Assembly (NCBI GenBank): GCA_023257625.1
Contig: JALRBW010000022.1
Coordinates: 1 to 64,000 of the forward strand
Origin: Flavobacteriaceae bacterium
GTDB lineage: Bacteria; Bacteroidota; Bacteroidia; Flavobacteriales; Flavobacteriaceae
Direction: 5' to 3'
DNA length: 64,000 nucleotides
Part shown: in pieces, positions 45,799-56,024 of the stretch
How positions within the stretch are numbered: position 1 is the first letter of the stretch
Layout of the letters: each line of letters begins with the position of its first letter
The notes under the pieces: model-generated
What the model saw: only the letters and a program-made list of their open reading frames with translations
Database searches by the model: none
Told to the model about the DNA's origin: nothing
Translations under genes and position numbers: made by a program

Positions 45799-47193
45799 AT
45801 GGAATACCGGATTGAAAAAGATACAATTGGAGAAATAAACGTTCCTAAGGATGTATATTGGGGTGCTCAAACTGAACGTTCACGAACAAATTTCAAAATT
45901 GGTATACCCGGCTCAATGCCAAAAGAAATTATTGAAGGATTTGCATACTTAAAAAAAGCTGCAGCCTACACCAATCATGAACTTGGAGTTTTAGAAAAAA
46001 ATAAACGTGATTTAATTGCTAGGGTGTGTGATGAAATTTTAGCGGGTCAACACGATGATCAATTTCCATTAGTAATTTGGCAAACTGGTTCTGGAACCCA
46101 AAGTAACATGAACATAAATGAGGTGATTGCAAACAGAGCTCATGTAATTGAGGGAAATATACTGGGTCAAGGGCAAAAAACATTAGCACCAAATGATGAT
46201 GTAAATAAATCACAATCCTCTAATGATACCTTCCCAACAGCAATGCACATTGCTGCCTACAAAAAAATTATTGAAACTACCCTTCCTGGGGTCAAAAAAC
46301 TTCGCGATGCTTTAAACCAAAAAGCAAACTCTTTTTCTTCTGTAGTAAAAATTGGACGTACCCATTTAATGGATGCTACTCCATTAACTTTAGGGCAAGA
46401 ATTTTCAGGATATGTATCTCAACTTGATTATGGAATAAAAGCCCTTCAAGGGACTTTAGCGCATCTTTCTGAAATAGCGCTTGGAGGAACGGCAGTTGGA
46501 ACAGGAATCAATACCCCCAAAGGGTATTCAGAAAAAGTTGCTGACTACATAAGTACATTTACAGGACATCCCTTTGTTACCGCAAAAAATAAATTTGAAG
46601 CTCTTGCTGCTCATGATGCACTAGTAGAATCTCATGGAGCCTTACGTCAATTAGCGGTTTCGTTAAATAAAATTGCAAATGATATTCGGATGCTTGCCTC
46701 TGGGCCTCGTTCTGGAATAGGAGAAATAATTATTCCTGCAAATGAACCTGGAAGTTCAATCATGCCGGGGAAAGTAAATCCTACTCAAAGTGAAGCCTTG
46801 ACTATGGTATGTGCCCAAGTTATTGGGAATGATGTAGCGATTGCTTTTGGAGGGGCTCAAGGACACTATGAACTGAATGTTTTTAAACCTATGATGGCTT
46901 CTAATATTATCGAATCTGCTCAATTAATTGGTGATGCTTGTATCAGTTTTTCTGAAAATTGTGTTGAAGGAATTGAACCCAATCATTCGCGCATTCAAAC
47001 GCTTCTAAATAATTCCTTAATGTTAGTAACCGCATTAAATACAAAAATAGGATATTATAAAGCCGCCGAAATAGCAAATAAAGCCCACCAAGACAACACC
47101 ACTCTTAAAGAAGCCGCTGTAACATTAGGGTATGTTACACCTGAAGAATTTGATGATTGGGTACGTCCTGAAGATATGATAGGGAATGGTTAA
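45799..47193 (+). CDS. fumC: Fumarate hydratase class II
   Basis: Interconverts fumarate and malate in the TCA cycle. 464 residues with the superfamily signature [27 protein letters not shown] near 105 and [22 protein letters not shown] near 190. Standard FumC length. Its end overlaps the next acetyltransferase gene by eight bases. Confidence 0.97.
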   Translation: MEYRIEKDTIGEINVPKDVYWGAQTERSRTNFKIGIPGSMPKEIIEGFAYLKKAAAYTNHELGVLEKNKRDLIARVCDEILAGQHDDQFPLVIWQTGSGTQSNMNINEVIANRAHVIEGNILGQGQKTLAPNDDVNKSQSSNDTFPTAMHIAAYKKIIETTLPGVKKLRDALNQKANSFSSVVKIGRTHLMDATPLTLGQEFSGYVSQLDYGIKALQGTLAHLSEIALGGTAVGTGINTPKGYSEKVADYISTFTGHPFVTAKNKFEALAAHDALVESHGALRQLAVSLNKIANDIRMLASGPRSGIGEIIIPANEPGSSIMPGKVNPTQSEALTMVCAQVIGNDVAIAFGGAQGHYELNVFKPMMASNIIESAQLIGDACISFSENCVEGIEPNHSRIQTLLNNSLMLVTALNTKIGYYKAAEIANKAHQDNTTLKEAAVTLGYVTPEEFDDWVRPEDMIGNG

Positions 47194-47671
47194 TAATTTA
47201 AATTTTATCCCCTATTCTTCTATTTATGCTGAAACATTTAAAGCCCTAAATGTAGAGTGGCTTTCTCATTATTTTGAAATAGAGCCTTATGATGAAAAAG
47301 TGCTCAGCAATCCAAAAGAAGAAATTTTAGATCCTGGCGGATTCATTTTTATGGTTAAAAAAGAGCTTGAAATTATTGGCACTTTTGCTTTTATTAAAAA
47401 GGGAGAAGGTCTTTTCGAATTCAGTAAAATGGCTGTCACACCTTCCCTTAGAGGAATAGGTATTGGCAATAAAATTATGCAATTTGCTATCCAATTTGCA
47501 GAACAACACCATTGGAATAAATTGATTTTATATTCAAATACTTCTTTAGAAAATTCTATTTACCTCTACAGAAAATATGGCTTTCATGAAATCCCCATAG
47601 ATTCAACTAAACTTTATGCAAGAGGAAATATTAAAATGGAACTCGATTTGAAAGCAAATTCGCTTTATTAA
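47186..47671 (+). CDS. GNAT-family N-acetyltransferase
   Basis: 161 residues. Core [22 protein letters not shown] is the acetyl-CoA loop (RGxGxG pattern) and [21 protein letters not shown] the C-terminal part. Substrate unknown. Translationally coupled to fumC by an eight-base overlap, and its stop overlaps convergent ettA by four bases. Confidence 0.9.
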   Translation: MVNNLNFIPYSSIYAETFKALNVEWLSHYFEIEPYDEKVLSNPKEEILDPGGFIFMVKKELEIIGTFAFIKKGEGLFEFSKMAVTPSLRGIGIGNKIMQFAIQFAEQHHWNKLILYSNTSLENSIYLYRKYGFHEIPIDSTKLYARGNIKMELDLKANSLY

Positions 47672-49362
47672 TCGCGAGTCAATCTGCGGTATTGAATTCT
47701 TTTTGGCAAAACATCTTGTCCAAGTCGTTTCTTTTTATTTTCTAAATAGTCAGAATAAGAACCTTCAAAAAAGTAAACTTGTGAATTGCCTTCGAAGGCG
47801 AGAATGTGAGTACAAATTCGATCTAAAAACCATCGGTCGTGTGATATAACAACTGCACAACCTGCAAAGCTCTCTAGTCCTTCTTCTAATGCGCGCAGCG
47901 TATTTACATCTAGGTCATTAGTTGGTTCATCCAATAATAACACATTTCCTTCTTCCTTTAAGGTCATCGCTAAATGCAGTCGATTGCGTTCACCGCCAGA
48001 TAATGTACTAACCTTTTTGTTCTGTTCGCTGCCACTAAAGTTAAAACGACTTAAAAAAGCTCTTGAGTTAATCTGACGCCCACCCAGTTGAATAAGTTCT
48101 TGTTCATTACTAAAATTCTGCCAGATCGATTTTTCTGGATTAATATTTGAATGAGACTGGTCAACATAGGCAATTTTAACTGTATCCCCAACTGTAAACT
48201 TTCCACCATCAGCTGTTTCTTCACCCATAATCATTTTGAATACAGTTGATTTCCCTGCACCATTGGGACCAATTACCCCAACAATACCTGCTTGAGGCAA
48301 AGTAAAGTTTAGATCATCATACAATAATTTTTCACCATAGGCTTTAGCAACATTTGAAGCTTCAATAACCTTGGTACCCAAACGAGGTCCATTAGGTATA
48401 AATATTTCCAATTTTTCATCAACCTGCTTCTGATCTTGACTCATTAACTTGTCGTAATTAGACAAACGTGCTTTTTGTTTTGTTTGTCTGCCTTTTGGTG
48501 CCATTCTTACCCATTCCAGCTCACGTTCAAGTGTTTTTTGGCGTTTTGAAGCTTGCTTTTGTTCCTGTGAAAGTCGTTTCGCCTTTTGATCAAGCCAAGA
48601 AGAATAATTTCCTTTCCATGGAATTCCTTCTCCTCGATCTAATTCCAATATCCATCCTGCAACATTGTCCAGAAAGTATCGATCATGTGTAACAGCTATT
48701 ACTGTACCTTGATATTGTGCCAAATGATGTTCAAGCCAATGAACAGATTCTGCATCTAAGTGGTTTGTAGGTTCATCTAACAATAACACATCAGGTTTTT
48801 TAAGAAGTAATCGACACAAGGCAACGCGTCGACGTTCTCCTCCAGATAAAACATTAATTTTTTGATCGCCTGGAGGTGTTCGCAAAGCATCCATAGCAAT
48901 TTCTAATTGAGTATCAAGTTCCCAAGCATTTGTAGCATCAATTTGATCTTGTAGCTTAGCTTGTCTATCCATTAAAGATTGCATTTTATTTGCATCTTCA
49001 TAAATTTCAGGTAATGCAAATTGATCGTTAATCGCATTGTATTCTTCTAATATGGCAACTGTTGAAGCAACGCCTTCTTTTACAATTTCAAGAACCGTTT
49101 TATTTTCATCCATTAGTGGTTCTTGTTCTAAATATCCTACGCTATAGTCTTTAGAGAAAACAACATCCCCTTGAAAATTTTTATCAATTCCAGCAATAAT
49201 TTTTAAAAGAGTGGATTTTCCTGAACCATTTAATCCTAAAATTCCAATTTTTGCACCGTAAAAAAAACTAAGATATATGTTTTTAATTACGGGCTGATTT
49301 GCTCCAGAGTACGTTTTAGATACCCCATTCATGGAGAAAATTATTTTTTTATCGTCAGCCAT
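47668..49362 (-). CDS. ettA: Energy-dependent translational throttle protein EttA (ABC-F)
   Basis: A soluble ABC-F ATPase that binds the ribosomal E site and gates elongation according to ATP level. Two ABC cassettes: Walker A GLNGSGKST (about 42-50) and GPNGAGKST (about 360-368), signatures LSGGERRRV and LSGGERNRL, with the charged linker between them (ELEWVRMAPKGRQTKQKARL). 564 residues, near the E. coli length (555). Two bases after the small membrane-protein gene on the same strand. Confidence 0.95.
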   Translation of the reverse strand: MADDKKIIFSMNGVSKTYSGANQPVIKNIYLSFFYGAKIGILGLNGSGKSTLLKIIAGIDKNFQGDVVFSKDYSVGYLEQEPLMDENKTVLEIVKEGVASTVAILEEYNAINDQFALPEIYEDANKMQSLMDRQAKLQDQIDATNAWELDTQLEIAMDALRTPPGDQKINVLSGGERRRVALCRLLLKKPDVLLLDEPTNHLDAESVHWLEHHLAQYQGTVIAVTHDRYFLDNVAGWILELDRGEGIPWKGNYSSWLDQKAKRLSQEQKQASKRQKTLERELEWVRMAPKGRQTKQKARLSNYDKLMSQDQKQVDEKLEIFIPNGPRLGTKVIEASNVAKAYGEKLLYDDLNFTLPQAGIVGVIGPNGAGKSTVFKMIMGEETADGGKFTVGDTVKIAYVDQSHSNINPEKSIWQNFSNEQELIQLGGRQINSRAFLSRFNFSGSEQNKKVSTLSGGERNRLHLAMTLKEEGNVLLLDEPTNDLDVNTLRALEEGLESFAGCAVVISHDRWFLDRICTHILAFEGNSQVYFFEGSYSDYLENKKKRLGQDVLPKRIQYRRLTRD

Positions 49363-49364
49363 AT

Positions 49365-49544
49365 CTAAATTCTTCCCCTCAAGGCATTAAAAGCCCAAGC
49401 TATTGCATAAAATCCTACCCCTGTAATTGAGAATCCAATTGCGTATTCTGGATATTTCAATACGCCAATAAGTATTAACGCACTTCCTAGTATAGCAATA
49501 ACTAATGCAGTATATCCAACTATTTTATTTTTGTTTAAACTCAT
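49365..49544 (-). CDS. CAL67264-family small membrane protein
   Basis: 59 residues with two hydrophobic segments (about 8-28 and 34-52), starting MSLNKNKIVGYTALVIAILG and ending FNALRGRI. The ending and size match the small flavobacterial family I recall under the name CAL67264. Function unknown. A longer frame (18 codons more) exists, but the ATG at 49544 fits the family length. Two bases before ettA, so likely co-transcribed. Confidence 0.8.
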   Translation of the reverse strand: MSLNKNKIVGYTALVIAILGSALILIGVLKYPEYAIGFSITGVGFYAIAWAFNALRGRI

Positions 49545-49634
49545 TTTTATAAATGTGACTGACACAAATATCGAATAATTATTTAAAATCCAAGCCATAG
49601 AAATTAGTACTTTCGTAGCAAGACTCCAAAAACT

Positions 49635-51263
49635 ATGAGTGAAAAAAAACTTGAAGGAGAAATTAACAAGGATACCCTCAAAATGGCTTGGGCAGAATTT
49701 CAGGCAAGAATTAGAAAAATTAAAAATGGAGGGGGCAAAGAAAGGTTAAAGAAATTAGAAGAAAAGGGGAAACTTTCAGCACGTCAACGTATTGATTTAT
49801 TGGTAGATAATCCTAAAGAGGTACATGAAATTGGTGTTTTAGCTGCAGAAGGAATGTATGAGGATTATGGTGGCTGCCCCGCGGCAGGTGTAATTGTTGT
49901 TATTGCAAAAGTAAGTGGTAAAAGTTGTGTAATTGTGGCAAATGATGCAACCGTAAAGGCTGGAGCATGGTTTCCTATGACCGCAAAAAAGAATTTACGT
50001 GCACAAGAAATTGCACTTGAAAACCGAATTCCAATAATTTATTTGGTGGATAGTGCAGGTATTTTTCTGCCTCTACAAGACCAATTGTTTGCCGATAAAG
50101 AACATTTCGGACGAATTTTTAGAAATAATGCCAAAATGAGCAGTAAAGGTATTGTCCAAATTGCTGCTATAATGGGAAGTTGCGTAGCAGGTGGAGCATA
50201 TTTACCAATAATGTCTGATGAAGCTATTATTGTTGAAAAAACGGGAAGTATTTTTTTAGCAGGAAGTTACCTTGTCAAAGCTGCAATTGGTGAAGAGGTT
50301 GATAATGAAACATTAGGAGGTGCTGATACTCACAGTGGAATTAGTGGAGTTACCGATTATAAAGTAAAAACAGACCAAGAGGCAATTGAAAAAATTAAAA
50401 GCTTAATTCATAAAATAGGACATACACCTACCGCAGGATTTCAACGAATTCAACCTAAATTACCTGAACTACCAAGTGAAACTCTTTACAATCTTCTCCC
50501 AAAATCAAGTACTCAACCTTACGACACCTATGAAATCCTTAATGCATTAGTAGATGCTCATTCCCTTGACGAATACAAAAAAGAATATGGACAAACGTTG
50601 ATTACAGCCTATGCGTGTATTGATGGTTGGTCTATAGGAATAGTTGCCAATCAACGAAAAGTTGTTAAAAATAAAAAAGGAGAAATGCAATTTGGTGGCG
50701 TTATTTATGGTGATGCTGCAGATAAGGCAACCCGTTTTATTGCAAATTGCAATCAACGAAATATTCCATTATTATTTTTGCAAGATGTTACCGGATTTAT
50801 GGTAGGAAGTAAAGCTGAACATGCAGGAATTATTAAAGACGGAGCAAAAATGGTAAACGCGGTTGCCAACTCCGTTGTACCAAAATTTACTGTGGTTTTA
50901 CGCAATTCATTTGGAGCCGGTAATTACGCAATGTGTGGTAAAGCCTATGACCCTAGACTAATACTAGCATGGCCTACGTCTAAAATGGCAGTAATGGGTG
51001 GTCAACAAGCAGCAGAAGTTTTATTACAAATTGAAAAAGCCTCTATTACCTCCCAAAATGGAAAAGTAAAAGACGAAACCCTTAGAAAAACTATATTAAA
51101 TCGATATGAGGCCAAAACGGACATCCTTTATGCTGCCTCACAACTTTGGGTGGATGCAGTAATAGATCCTACAGAAACAAGAAACTGGATTAGTTTAGGG
51201 ATAGAATTAGCCAATCATGCCCCAAATAATGAAAAATTTAATTTAGGAATATTACAAGTCTAA
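49635..51263 (+). CDS. Acyl-CoA carboxylase carboxyltransferase (beta) subunit
   Basis: 542 residues of the crotonase-fold carboxyltransferase family, which transfers CO2 from carboxybiotin to acyl-CoA. N-terminal LSARQRIDLLVD, the first oxyanion region GSCVAGGAYLPIMSDEAI and the second RNSFGAGNYAMCGKAYDPRLILAWP. The best match by eye is methylcrotonyl-CoA carboxylase beta or the similar beta subunits of Bacteroidota; propionyl-CoA is also possible. The biotin carboxylase and biotin carrier partners are not in the window. Convergent 12-base overlap with menE. Confidence 0.85.
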   Translation: MSEKKLEGEINKDTLKMAWAEFQARIRKIKNGGGKERLKKLEEKGKLSARQRIDLLVDNPKEVHEIGVLAAEGMYEDYGGCPAAGVIVVIAKVSGKSCVIVANDATVKAGAWFPMTAKKNLRAQEIALENRIPIIYLVDSAGIFLPLQDQLFADKEHFGRIFRNNAKMSSKGIVQIAAIMGSCVAGGAYLPIMSDEAIIVEKTGSIFLAGSYLVKAAIGEEVDNETLGGADTHSGISGVTDYKVKTDQEAIEKIKSLIHKIGHTPTAGFQRIQPKLPELPSETLYNLLPKSSTQPYDTYEILNALVDAHSLDEYKKEYGQTLITAYACIDGWSIGIVANQRKVVKNKKGEMQFGGVIYGDAADKATRFIANCNQRNIPLLFLQDVTGFMVGSKAEHAGIIKDGAKMVNAVANSVVPKFTVVLRNSFGAGNYAMCGKAYDPRLILAWPTSKMAVMGGQQAAEVLLQIEKASITSQNGKVKDETLRKTILNRYEAKTDILYAASQLWVDAVIDPTETRNWISLGIELANHAPNNEKFNLGILQV

Positions 51264-52343
51264 ACTAAAAATGGGTTTTAATGCTAAAGTTTTAGCTCTT
51301 TTTACTTTTCCGCTATGTGTTTCTTCGAAAGTTGAATACACAAGTAGTTTTTTGGGTCGTTCATAAGCCGATAACCTATCAAATGTTTTGATTTTTTTAG
51401 CTATTTCTTCCCACTGACTTCCTGCTTGATCTTTTATTGCCAAAATAACTTTTTCCCCTAGAGTTTGATCTGGTATACTTCCAATAAAAAAAGAATGAGA
51501 AAGAATCTCTGCAAGTGATTGCTCAATTTGCTCAGGATGTAATTTTACACCCCCTGAATTGATTAAATTATCTATTCTTCCAATCAGACGGAAAGTTTTT
51601 GAATCAATAATTTCAATTTGATCATTGGTTACCAAATCAATGACATCCAACAAAGGAGCATTAATTACCAAACATTGCCTTTCGTCTTGATGAATTTTGA
51701 TGTGGGGTAAGCATTTAAATGTACCTAAGGGATCACGCATTGTTCTAACTGCAATGTGAGATAATGTTTCTGTCATTCCATACGTTTCATAAACATTTAC
51801 TCCCGTTTCAAGAAGTGCCTTTTGCAGTGTAAAAGAAATGGGTGCACCACCGACTATCAATGTTTTAATTTGTGCCATTTGAGATAACGAATGATAAGCC
51901 TGCATTGGCGTCATGGCTACAAAATCATATAATTTTTCATTTTTATGAAAAGGGTTTCGAGAAGGAGAGATCAAGTCAAGTGAAAAACCCAAAATCATAG
52001 CACGTATTAACATCATTTTCCCTGCAATAAAATTTGCTGGTAGACAATGTAAGGCGGTATCTCCAACTGAAACATTAAAAAAATTGCCTGTAGCTATTGC
52101 ACTATTTACTAAGGCTTGCTTTTTAAATGCCATTCGTTTTGGAAAAGCAGTTGTTCCTGATGTCTCTAAAAAAATAATCTCCGAGGAATCTAACCAATCC
52201 ATTAAAAAATCACCTAAATAACGTTCAAATTGATCACCTTCTTTTATAAAGCTATAAGCAACTTCTTTTAATCCTTCACGATTATAATGAAATCCATTTA
52301 ATCGGAACCGGTTATGCACTTTTGTATATTCTGGCAATAGCAT
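51252..52343 (-). CDS. menE: o-Succinylbenzoate-CoA ligase-like AMP-binding enzyme
   Basis: Activates o-succinylbenzoate to its CoA ester in menaquinone synthesis. AMP-binding P-loop TSGTTAFPKR (61-70), the motif ETYGMTETLSH and the hinge region RIDNLINSGGVKLHPEQIE. 363 residues, shorter than the 450-500 of E. coli MenE because the N-terminal part is reduced, which is usual in Bacteroidota. The men operon context makes the substrate assignment likely. Confidence 0.88.
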   Translation of the reverse strand: MLLPEYTKVHNRFRLNGFHYNREGLKEVAYSFIKEGDQFERYLGDFLMDWLDSSEIIFLETSGTTAFPKRMAFKKQALVNSAIATGNFFNVSVGDTALHCLPANFIAGKMMLIRAMILGFSLDLISPSRNPFHKNEKLYDFVAMTPMQAYHSLSQMAQIKTLIVGGAPISFTLQKALLETGVNVYETYGMTETLSHIAVRTMRDPLGTFKCLPHIKIHQDERQCLVINAPLLDVIDLVTNDQIEIIDSKTFRLIGRIDNLINSGGVKLHPEQIEQSLAEILSHSFFIGSIPDQTLGEKVILAIKDQAGSQWEEIAKKIKTFDRLSAYERPKKLLVYSTFEETHSGKVKRAKTLALKPIFSLDL

Positions 52344-52344
52344 A

Positions 52345-53244
52345 TTAAAAGCGATTTATCAATTTAATTTTCCAATCTGTCCACCGATATTTTTTATAAC
52401 AAGCCCACAAAAAAATAGGGTATAATAAAAGTAGTGTTACAAATAATTCTGCTCCTAATGAAGGTGTTGAAGTATCAATCAAAACAGATTCTGTTTGAAA
52501 TGCTGTCCAATCAGAGGTAACTAAAAGTGCTGTTATTAAATTGTTCGCAGCATGAAAACCTAAAGCTAATTCTATGCCCTGATCCATTAAAGTTAGAATT
52601 CCTAAAAATAATCCAGTTCCAATGTAATAGACTAAAATCCAATACCCTAATTTTTCTACTTCTGGATTAAAAAGATGTAAACTTCCAAAAATAATAGAAG
52701 TAAATATTAAGGGGAGCCATGAATTTCTAAATAACCCACCAAATCCTTGGAGTAAATAACCCCTAAAAATATATTCTTCTAAACTGGATTGGATGGGAAT
52801 TAAAATTATACCTATTAAAAACAAAAGGGCAAATGGACCTGCTTTAAAATTCCATATAAAATTTTCAGGTTGGATTGCATAATCTATACCAACAAAAGTT
52901 AATGTTGCAGCGCCCCAACCGCTAAAGGAGAATAAAACGCGTTTCCAATCTATTGAAGAACGAGAAGTTGCAATACTTTGTAACGTTCTATTGTGGAGTT
53001 TTGTTACAACTAACCATAGGCCTAAAAATCCAATAACAAATGGGAGTAATAATAGTACTAATTGAAGGTTTTTATCTAAAGCACGGATATTTTCCATAGG
53101 ATCAGAACCATTAGAAACTCCATTTTCTAAAACCACTACTGTTAAAGGAATTTGACCAAAAAAGGTAAAAAGTATAATCACTAACGATCCTAATAAATAA
53201 AACCAAAATGGATTTTTATGCGAAATAGATTGTTGTAAAAACAT
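52345..53244 (-). CDS. CPBP-family intramembrane metalloprotease
   Basis: 299 residues with about eight hydrophobic segments. The Abi/CPBP motifs are present: EEYIFRGYLLQGF (Glu-Glu and Arg) near 160, FGSLHLFNPE and GFHAANN for the metal-binding histidines. Substrate unknown. It is embedded in the men operon, with no gap to menC and one base to menE. It may just be co-transcribed. Confidence 0.9.
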   Translation of the reverse strand: MFLQQSISHKNPFWFYLLGSLVIILFTFFGQIPLTVVVLENGVSNGSDPMENIRALDKNLQLVLLLLPFVIGFLGLWLVVTKLHNRTLQSIATSRSSIDWKRVLFSFSGWGAATLTFVGIDYAIQPENFIWNFKAGPFALLFLIGIILIPIQSSLEEYIFRGYLLQGFGGLFRNSWLPLIFTSIIFGSLHLFNPEVEKLGYWILVYYIGTGLFLGILTLMDQGIELALGFHAANNLITALLVTSDWTAFQTESVLIDTSTPSLGAELFVTLLLLYPIFLWACYKKYRWTDWKIKLINRF

Positions 53245-54273
53245 TTAAAATTCTTTTTGCCAAGGTATTGATTTTGATAGGCCTAAACAACCCTTATCAA
53301 TATAAAGTGGACCTTCAATATTATTAGTATATAATGATCCTGTGCCTAAACCTTGAGGCTTTGTTATTCCGAGAGTATAGGTCCATTGGGCTATTGCATT
53401 TAACCCTAAATTACTTTCTAAAGCACTGGTTACCCACCACCCTATTTTTTGTGATTCTGCGCATTTTATCCATTCTTCTGAAGCAGAAAATCCTCCTAAT
53501 AAACTTGGCTTCAAAATCAAATAGTGAGGCTTTATAGTTGAGAGTAATTTTATTTTATTATTTGTGCTATTAATTCCTATCAATTCTTCATCTAAAGCAA
53601 TTGGTAGCGAACTTTTATGACACAATTCTGCCATAGTTTCCCATTGGCCAGGCGCAATTGGTTGTTCAATAGAATGTAAATCAAAATCACAAAGATGATT
53701 CAATTTATTTAAGGCTTCTTGGGGGGAAAAAGCACCATTTGCATCTACTCTAATCTGAATGGTTTCGGCATTATATCGATTTCTGATGTACTTTAATAAT
53801 TGAAGTTCGGTTTGAAAGTCAAGAGCTCCTATCTTTAACTTTATGCAATTATAACCGGCTTCCAAAAGGCCATCAATTTGAGATTTCATATAATCAAAAT
53901 TTCCCATCCAAACCAATCCATTAATTGGAATTTTTGCTTTTCCAGCGGTAAAATGAGAAGGAAATAAAGTATAGGCATCTGAGCTTTTAAGGGAACGTAT
54001 AGCCATTTCTACTCCCATTTCTATAGCGGGCCATGAAGTCAAATCAGGCAATGGATTCCCATTTAAAAGTGCATTACTTACCCTCATTAAGGTAGATTCA
54101 AATTCAGGGCGATCATCTGGACTCAACCCCGGAAGAAGGCTACATTCACCAATTCCTCTTTTCGTTGATTCCTCAAGTACAATTAACCAACTCGTTTTTT
54201 CTGTTAAAATTCCTCTTGACGTACCGCTAGGTCGCACAAATTGAAAAGAGCGCTTTTTAACAGTTACTTTCAT
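53245..54273 (-). CDS. menC: o-Succinylbenzoate synthase
   Basis: Enolase-superfamily enzyme that dehydrates SHCHC to o-succinylbenzoate. The catalytic set is complete: KLK at 145-147, metal ligands Asp177 (RVDANG), Glu203 (SIEQP) and Asp228 (ALDEE), and Lys255 (LILKPSLLGG). 342 residues. Overlaps the menA stop by one base. Relatives with racemase activity exist, so the name also rests on the operon. Confidence 0.92.
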   Translation of the reverse strand: MKVTVKKRSFQFVRPSGTSRGILTEKTSWLIVLEESTKRGIGECSLLPGLSPDDRPEFESTLMRVSNALLNGNPLPDLTSWPAIEMGVEMAIRSLKSSDAYTLFPSHFTAGKAKIPINGLVWMGNFDYMKSQIDGLLEAGYNCIKLKIGALDFQTELQLLKYIRNRYNAETIQIRVDANGAFSPQEALNKLNHLCDFDLHSIEQPIAPGQWETMAELCHKSSLPIALDEELIGINSTNNKIKLLSTIKPHYLILKPSLLGGFSASEEWIKCAESQKIGWWVTSALESNLGLNAIAQWTYTLGITKPQGLGTGSLYTNNIEGPLYIDKGCLGLSKSIPWQKEF

Positions 54274-55178
54274 TAGTTTAAATAAAAGGTAATGAAGAGT
54301 GAAAATGATATAGCAAAAGTAGATAAGGCTACTATTTTTAGTTCAGGATCTAGATCTTTTGGTTTAGTATTATTAATCACGCGCTTTAAATGAAAAACCA
54401 ATGGTATACAAGAGAGTAAAGGAAGTCCAAAATTAAGGGGTTGCGTTTTGTATAAGAATATAAAAAATCCTAAAAGTGCGCCCATTATTAAAAAGATATG
54501 ATACCGCTTTGCATTTTTAACCCCTAATATAACAGCTACAGTGCGTTTTCCTGCAACCTTATCACTTTCAATATCTCGCATATTATTTAAATTCAATACA
54601 GCTACAGAGAGATTCCCAATAACAAAAACTAATAAAACTGCATCTATAGAAAGTGAATTTTTTTGAAGAAAAAAGGATCCAAGTACACTTAGTCCCCCAA
54701 AAAAGAGAAAAACAAAAATATCTCCCCATCCATAATAACCGTAGGCATTGTTACCAATGGTATATTTTACTGCAGCCCAAATACTTGCAACACTCAATAC
54801 TACAAAGAGAAAAATATATTGCCAAGAATTACCTCCTAGAGCTAAAAAAATGAGAGTAATGGCTACTAAAAAAGCTAATCCGGCTGTGAATTGTATTCCT
54901 TTTTTTAGAGAATCTCTTGAGAGTAATCCAGCTTGAAATACTCTTTCTGGGCCAATACGTTGTGCATTATCAGTACCTTTAATACCATCACCATAATCGT
55001 TTGCAAAGTTAGAGAGGACTTGAAATAACATTGCCGAAAGCATCATTAGTGAAAAAAGAATCCAAGAAAATTCGCGGTTAGATAGGCAAAGGGCATTACC
55101 TGAAATAATTCCAGCTACAGAAAGGGGCAGTGTCCGTAGTCGAGCAGCCCGTATCCAAATCTTTACATTTTGAAGCAT
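54273..55178 (-). CDS. menA: 1,4-dihydroxy-2-naphthoate polyprenyltransferase
   Basis: UbiA-family membrane enzyme that attaches the prenyl chain to DHNA. 301 residues with about eight membrane segments. First Asp-rich motif NFANDYGDGIKGTDNAQRIG (about 57-76) and second NLNNMRDIESDKVAGKRT near 196-213. Two bases after menB and one base overlapping menC. Confidence 0.95.
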   Translation of the reverse strand: MLQNVKIWIRAARLRTLPLSVAGIISGNALCLSNREFSWILFSLMMLSAMLFQVLSNFANDYGDGIKGTDNAQRIGPERVFQAGLLSRDSLKKGIQFTAGLAFLVAITLIFLALGGNSWQYIFLFVVLSVASIWAAVKYTIGNNAYGYYGWGDIFVFLFFGGLSVLGSFFLQKNSLSIDAVLLVFVIGNLSVAVLNLNNMRDIESDKVAGKRTVAVILGVKNAKRYHIFLIMGALLGFFIFLYKTQPLNFGLPLLSCIPLVFHLKRVINNTKPKDLDPELKIVALSTFAISFSLFITFYLN

Positions 55179-55180
55179 GC

Positions 55181-55996
55181 TTAAGGAAATTTTGGATATT
55201 TTTTGAAATTAGGTGCTCTTTTTTCTAAAAAAGCTTGTTTTCCTTCTTGTGCTTCTTCCATAAGGTAATACATCAAAGTTGCATCTCCTGCAAGTTGCAT
55301 TAATCCATGTTGTCCATCTAATTCTGCATTTAACGAACGTTTAATCATTCTCAAAGCTAATGGACTTCGTTGTTGCATAATCGCACACCATTCCATAACG
55401 GTATCCTCAAGTTGATCAAAGGGTACAACTTTATTAACCATTCCCATTTCCATTGCTTCTTGAGCAGAATATTGTTGACATAAAAACCAAATTTCTCTTG
55501 CTTTTTTTTGACCTACATGTCGGGCCAAGTAAGAAGACCCAAAACCACCATCAAAACTGCCTACCTTAGGACCTGTTTGTCCAAAGATTGCATTTTCACT
55601 AGCAATTGTTAAATCACAAACAACATGTAAAACATGTCCGCCCCCAATGGCATATCCATTTACCATGGCAATAACAGGTTTGGGGAGCTCACGTATACGT
55701 TTATGTAAATCCAACACATTTAGTCTGGGAACGCCGTCTTCACCCACGTAACCCCCTACTCCTTTTACATTTTGATCTCCTCCACTGCAAAATGCTTTAT
55801 TACCTATACCGGTAAGAACTACTACATCAATATCAGAACGTTCACGACAAATTTCCATGGCTTCTAACATTTGGATATTGGTTTCAGGACGAAAGGCGTT
55901 ATATACTTGAGGTCTGTTGATTGTAATTTTGGCTACTCCTTCACAAAATTCAAATAGAATATCACTGTAAGTAGCAATTGTTTCCCATTTTCTCAT
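55181..55996 (-). CDS. menB: 1,4-dihydroxy-2-naphthoyl-CoA synthase
   Basis: Crotonase-fold enzyme that closes the naphthoquinone ring. 271 residues with [55 protein letters not shown] and GMVNKVVP, all typical of MenB. 28 bases after menD. Confidence 0.97.
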   Translation of the reverse strand: MRKWETIATYSDILFEFCEGVAKITINRPQVYNAFRPETNIQMLEAMEICRERSDIDVVVLTGIGNKAFCSGGDQNVKGVGGYVGEDGVPRLNVLDLHKRIRELPKPVIAMVNGYAIGGGHVLHVVCDLTIASENAIFGQTGPKVGSFDGGFGSSYLARHVGQKKAREIWFLCQQYSAQEAMEMGMVNKVVPFDQLEDTVMEWCAIMQQRSPLALRMIKRSLNAELDGQHGLMQLAGDATLMYYLMEEAQEGKQAFLEKRAPNFKKYPKFP

Positions 55997-56024
55997 TTGA
56001 ATAATTTTTTTACGAAATTAAAGA

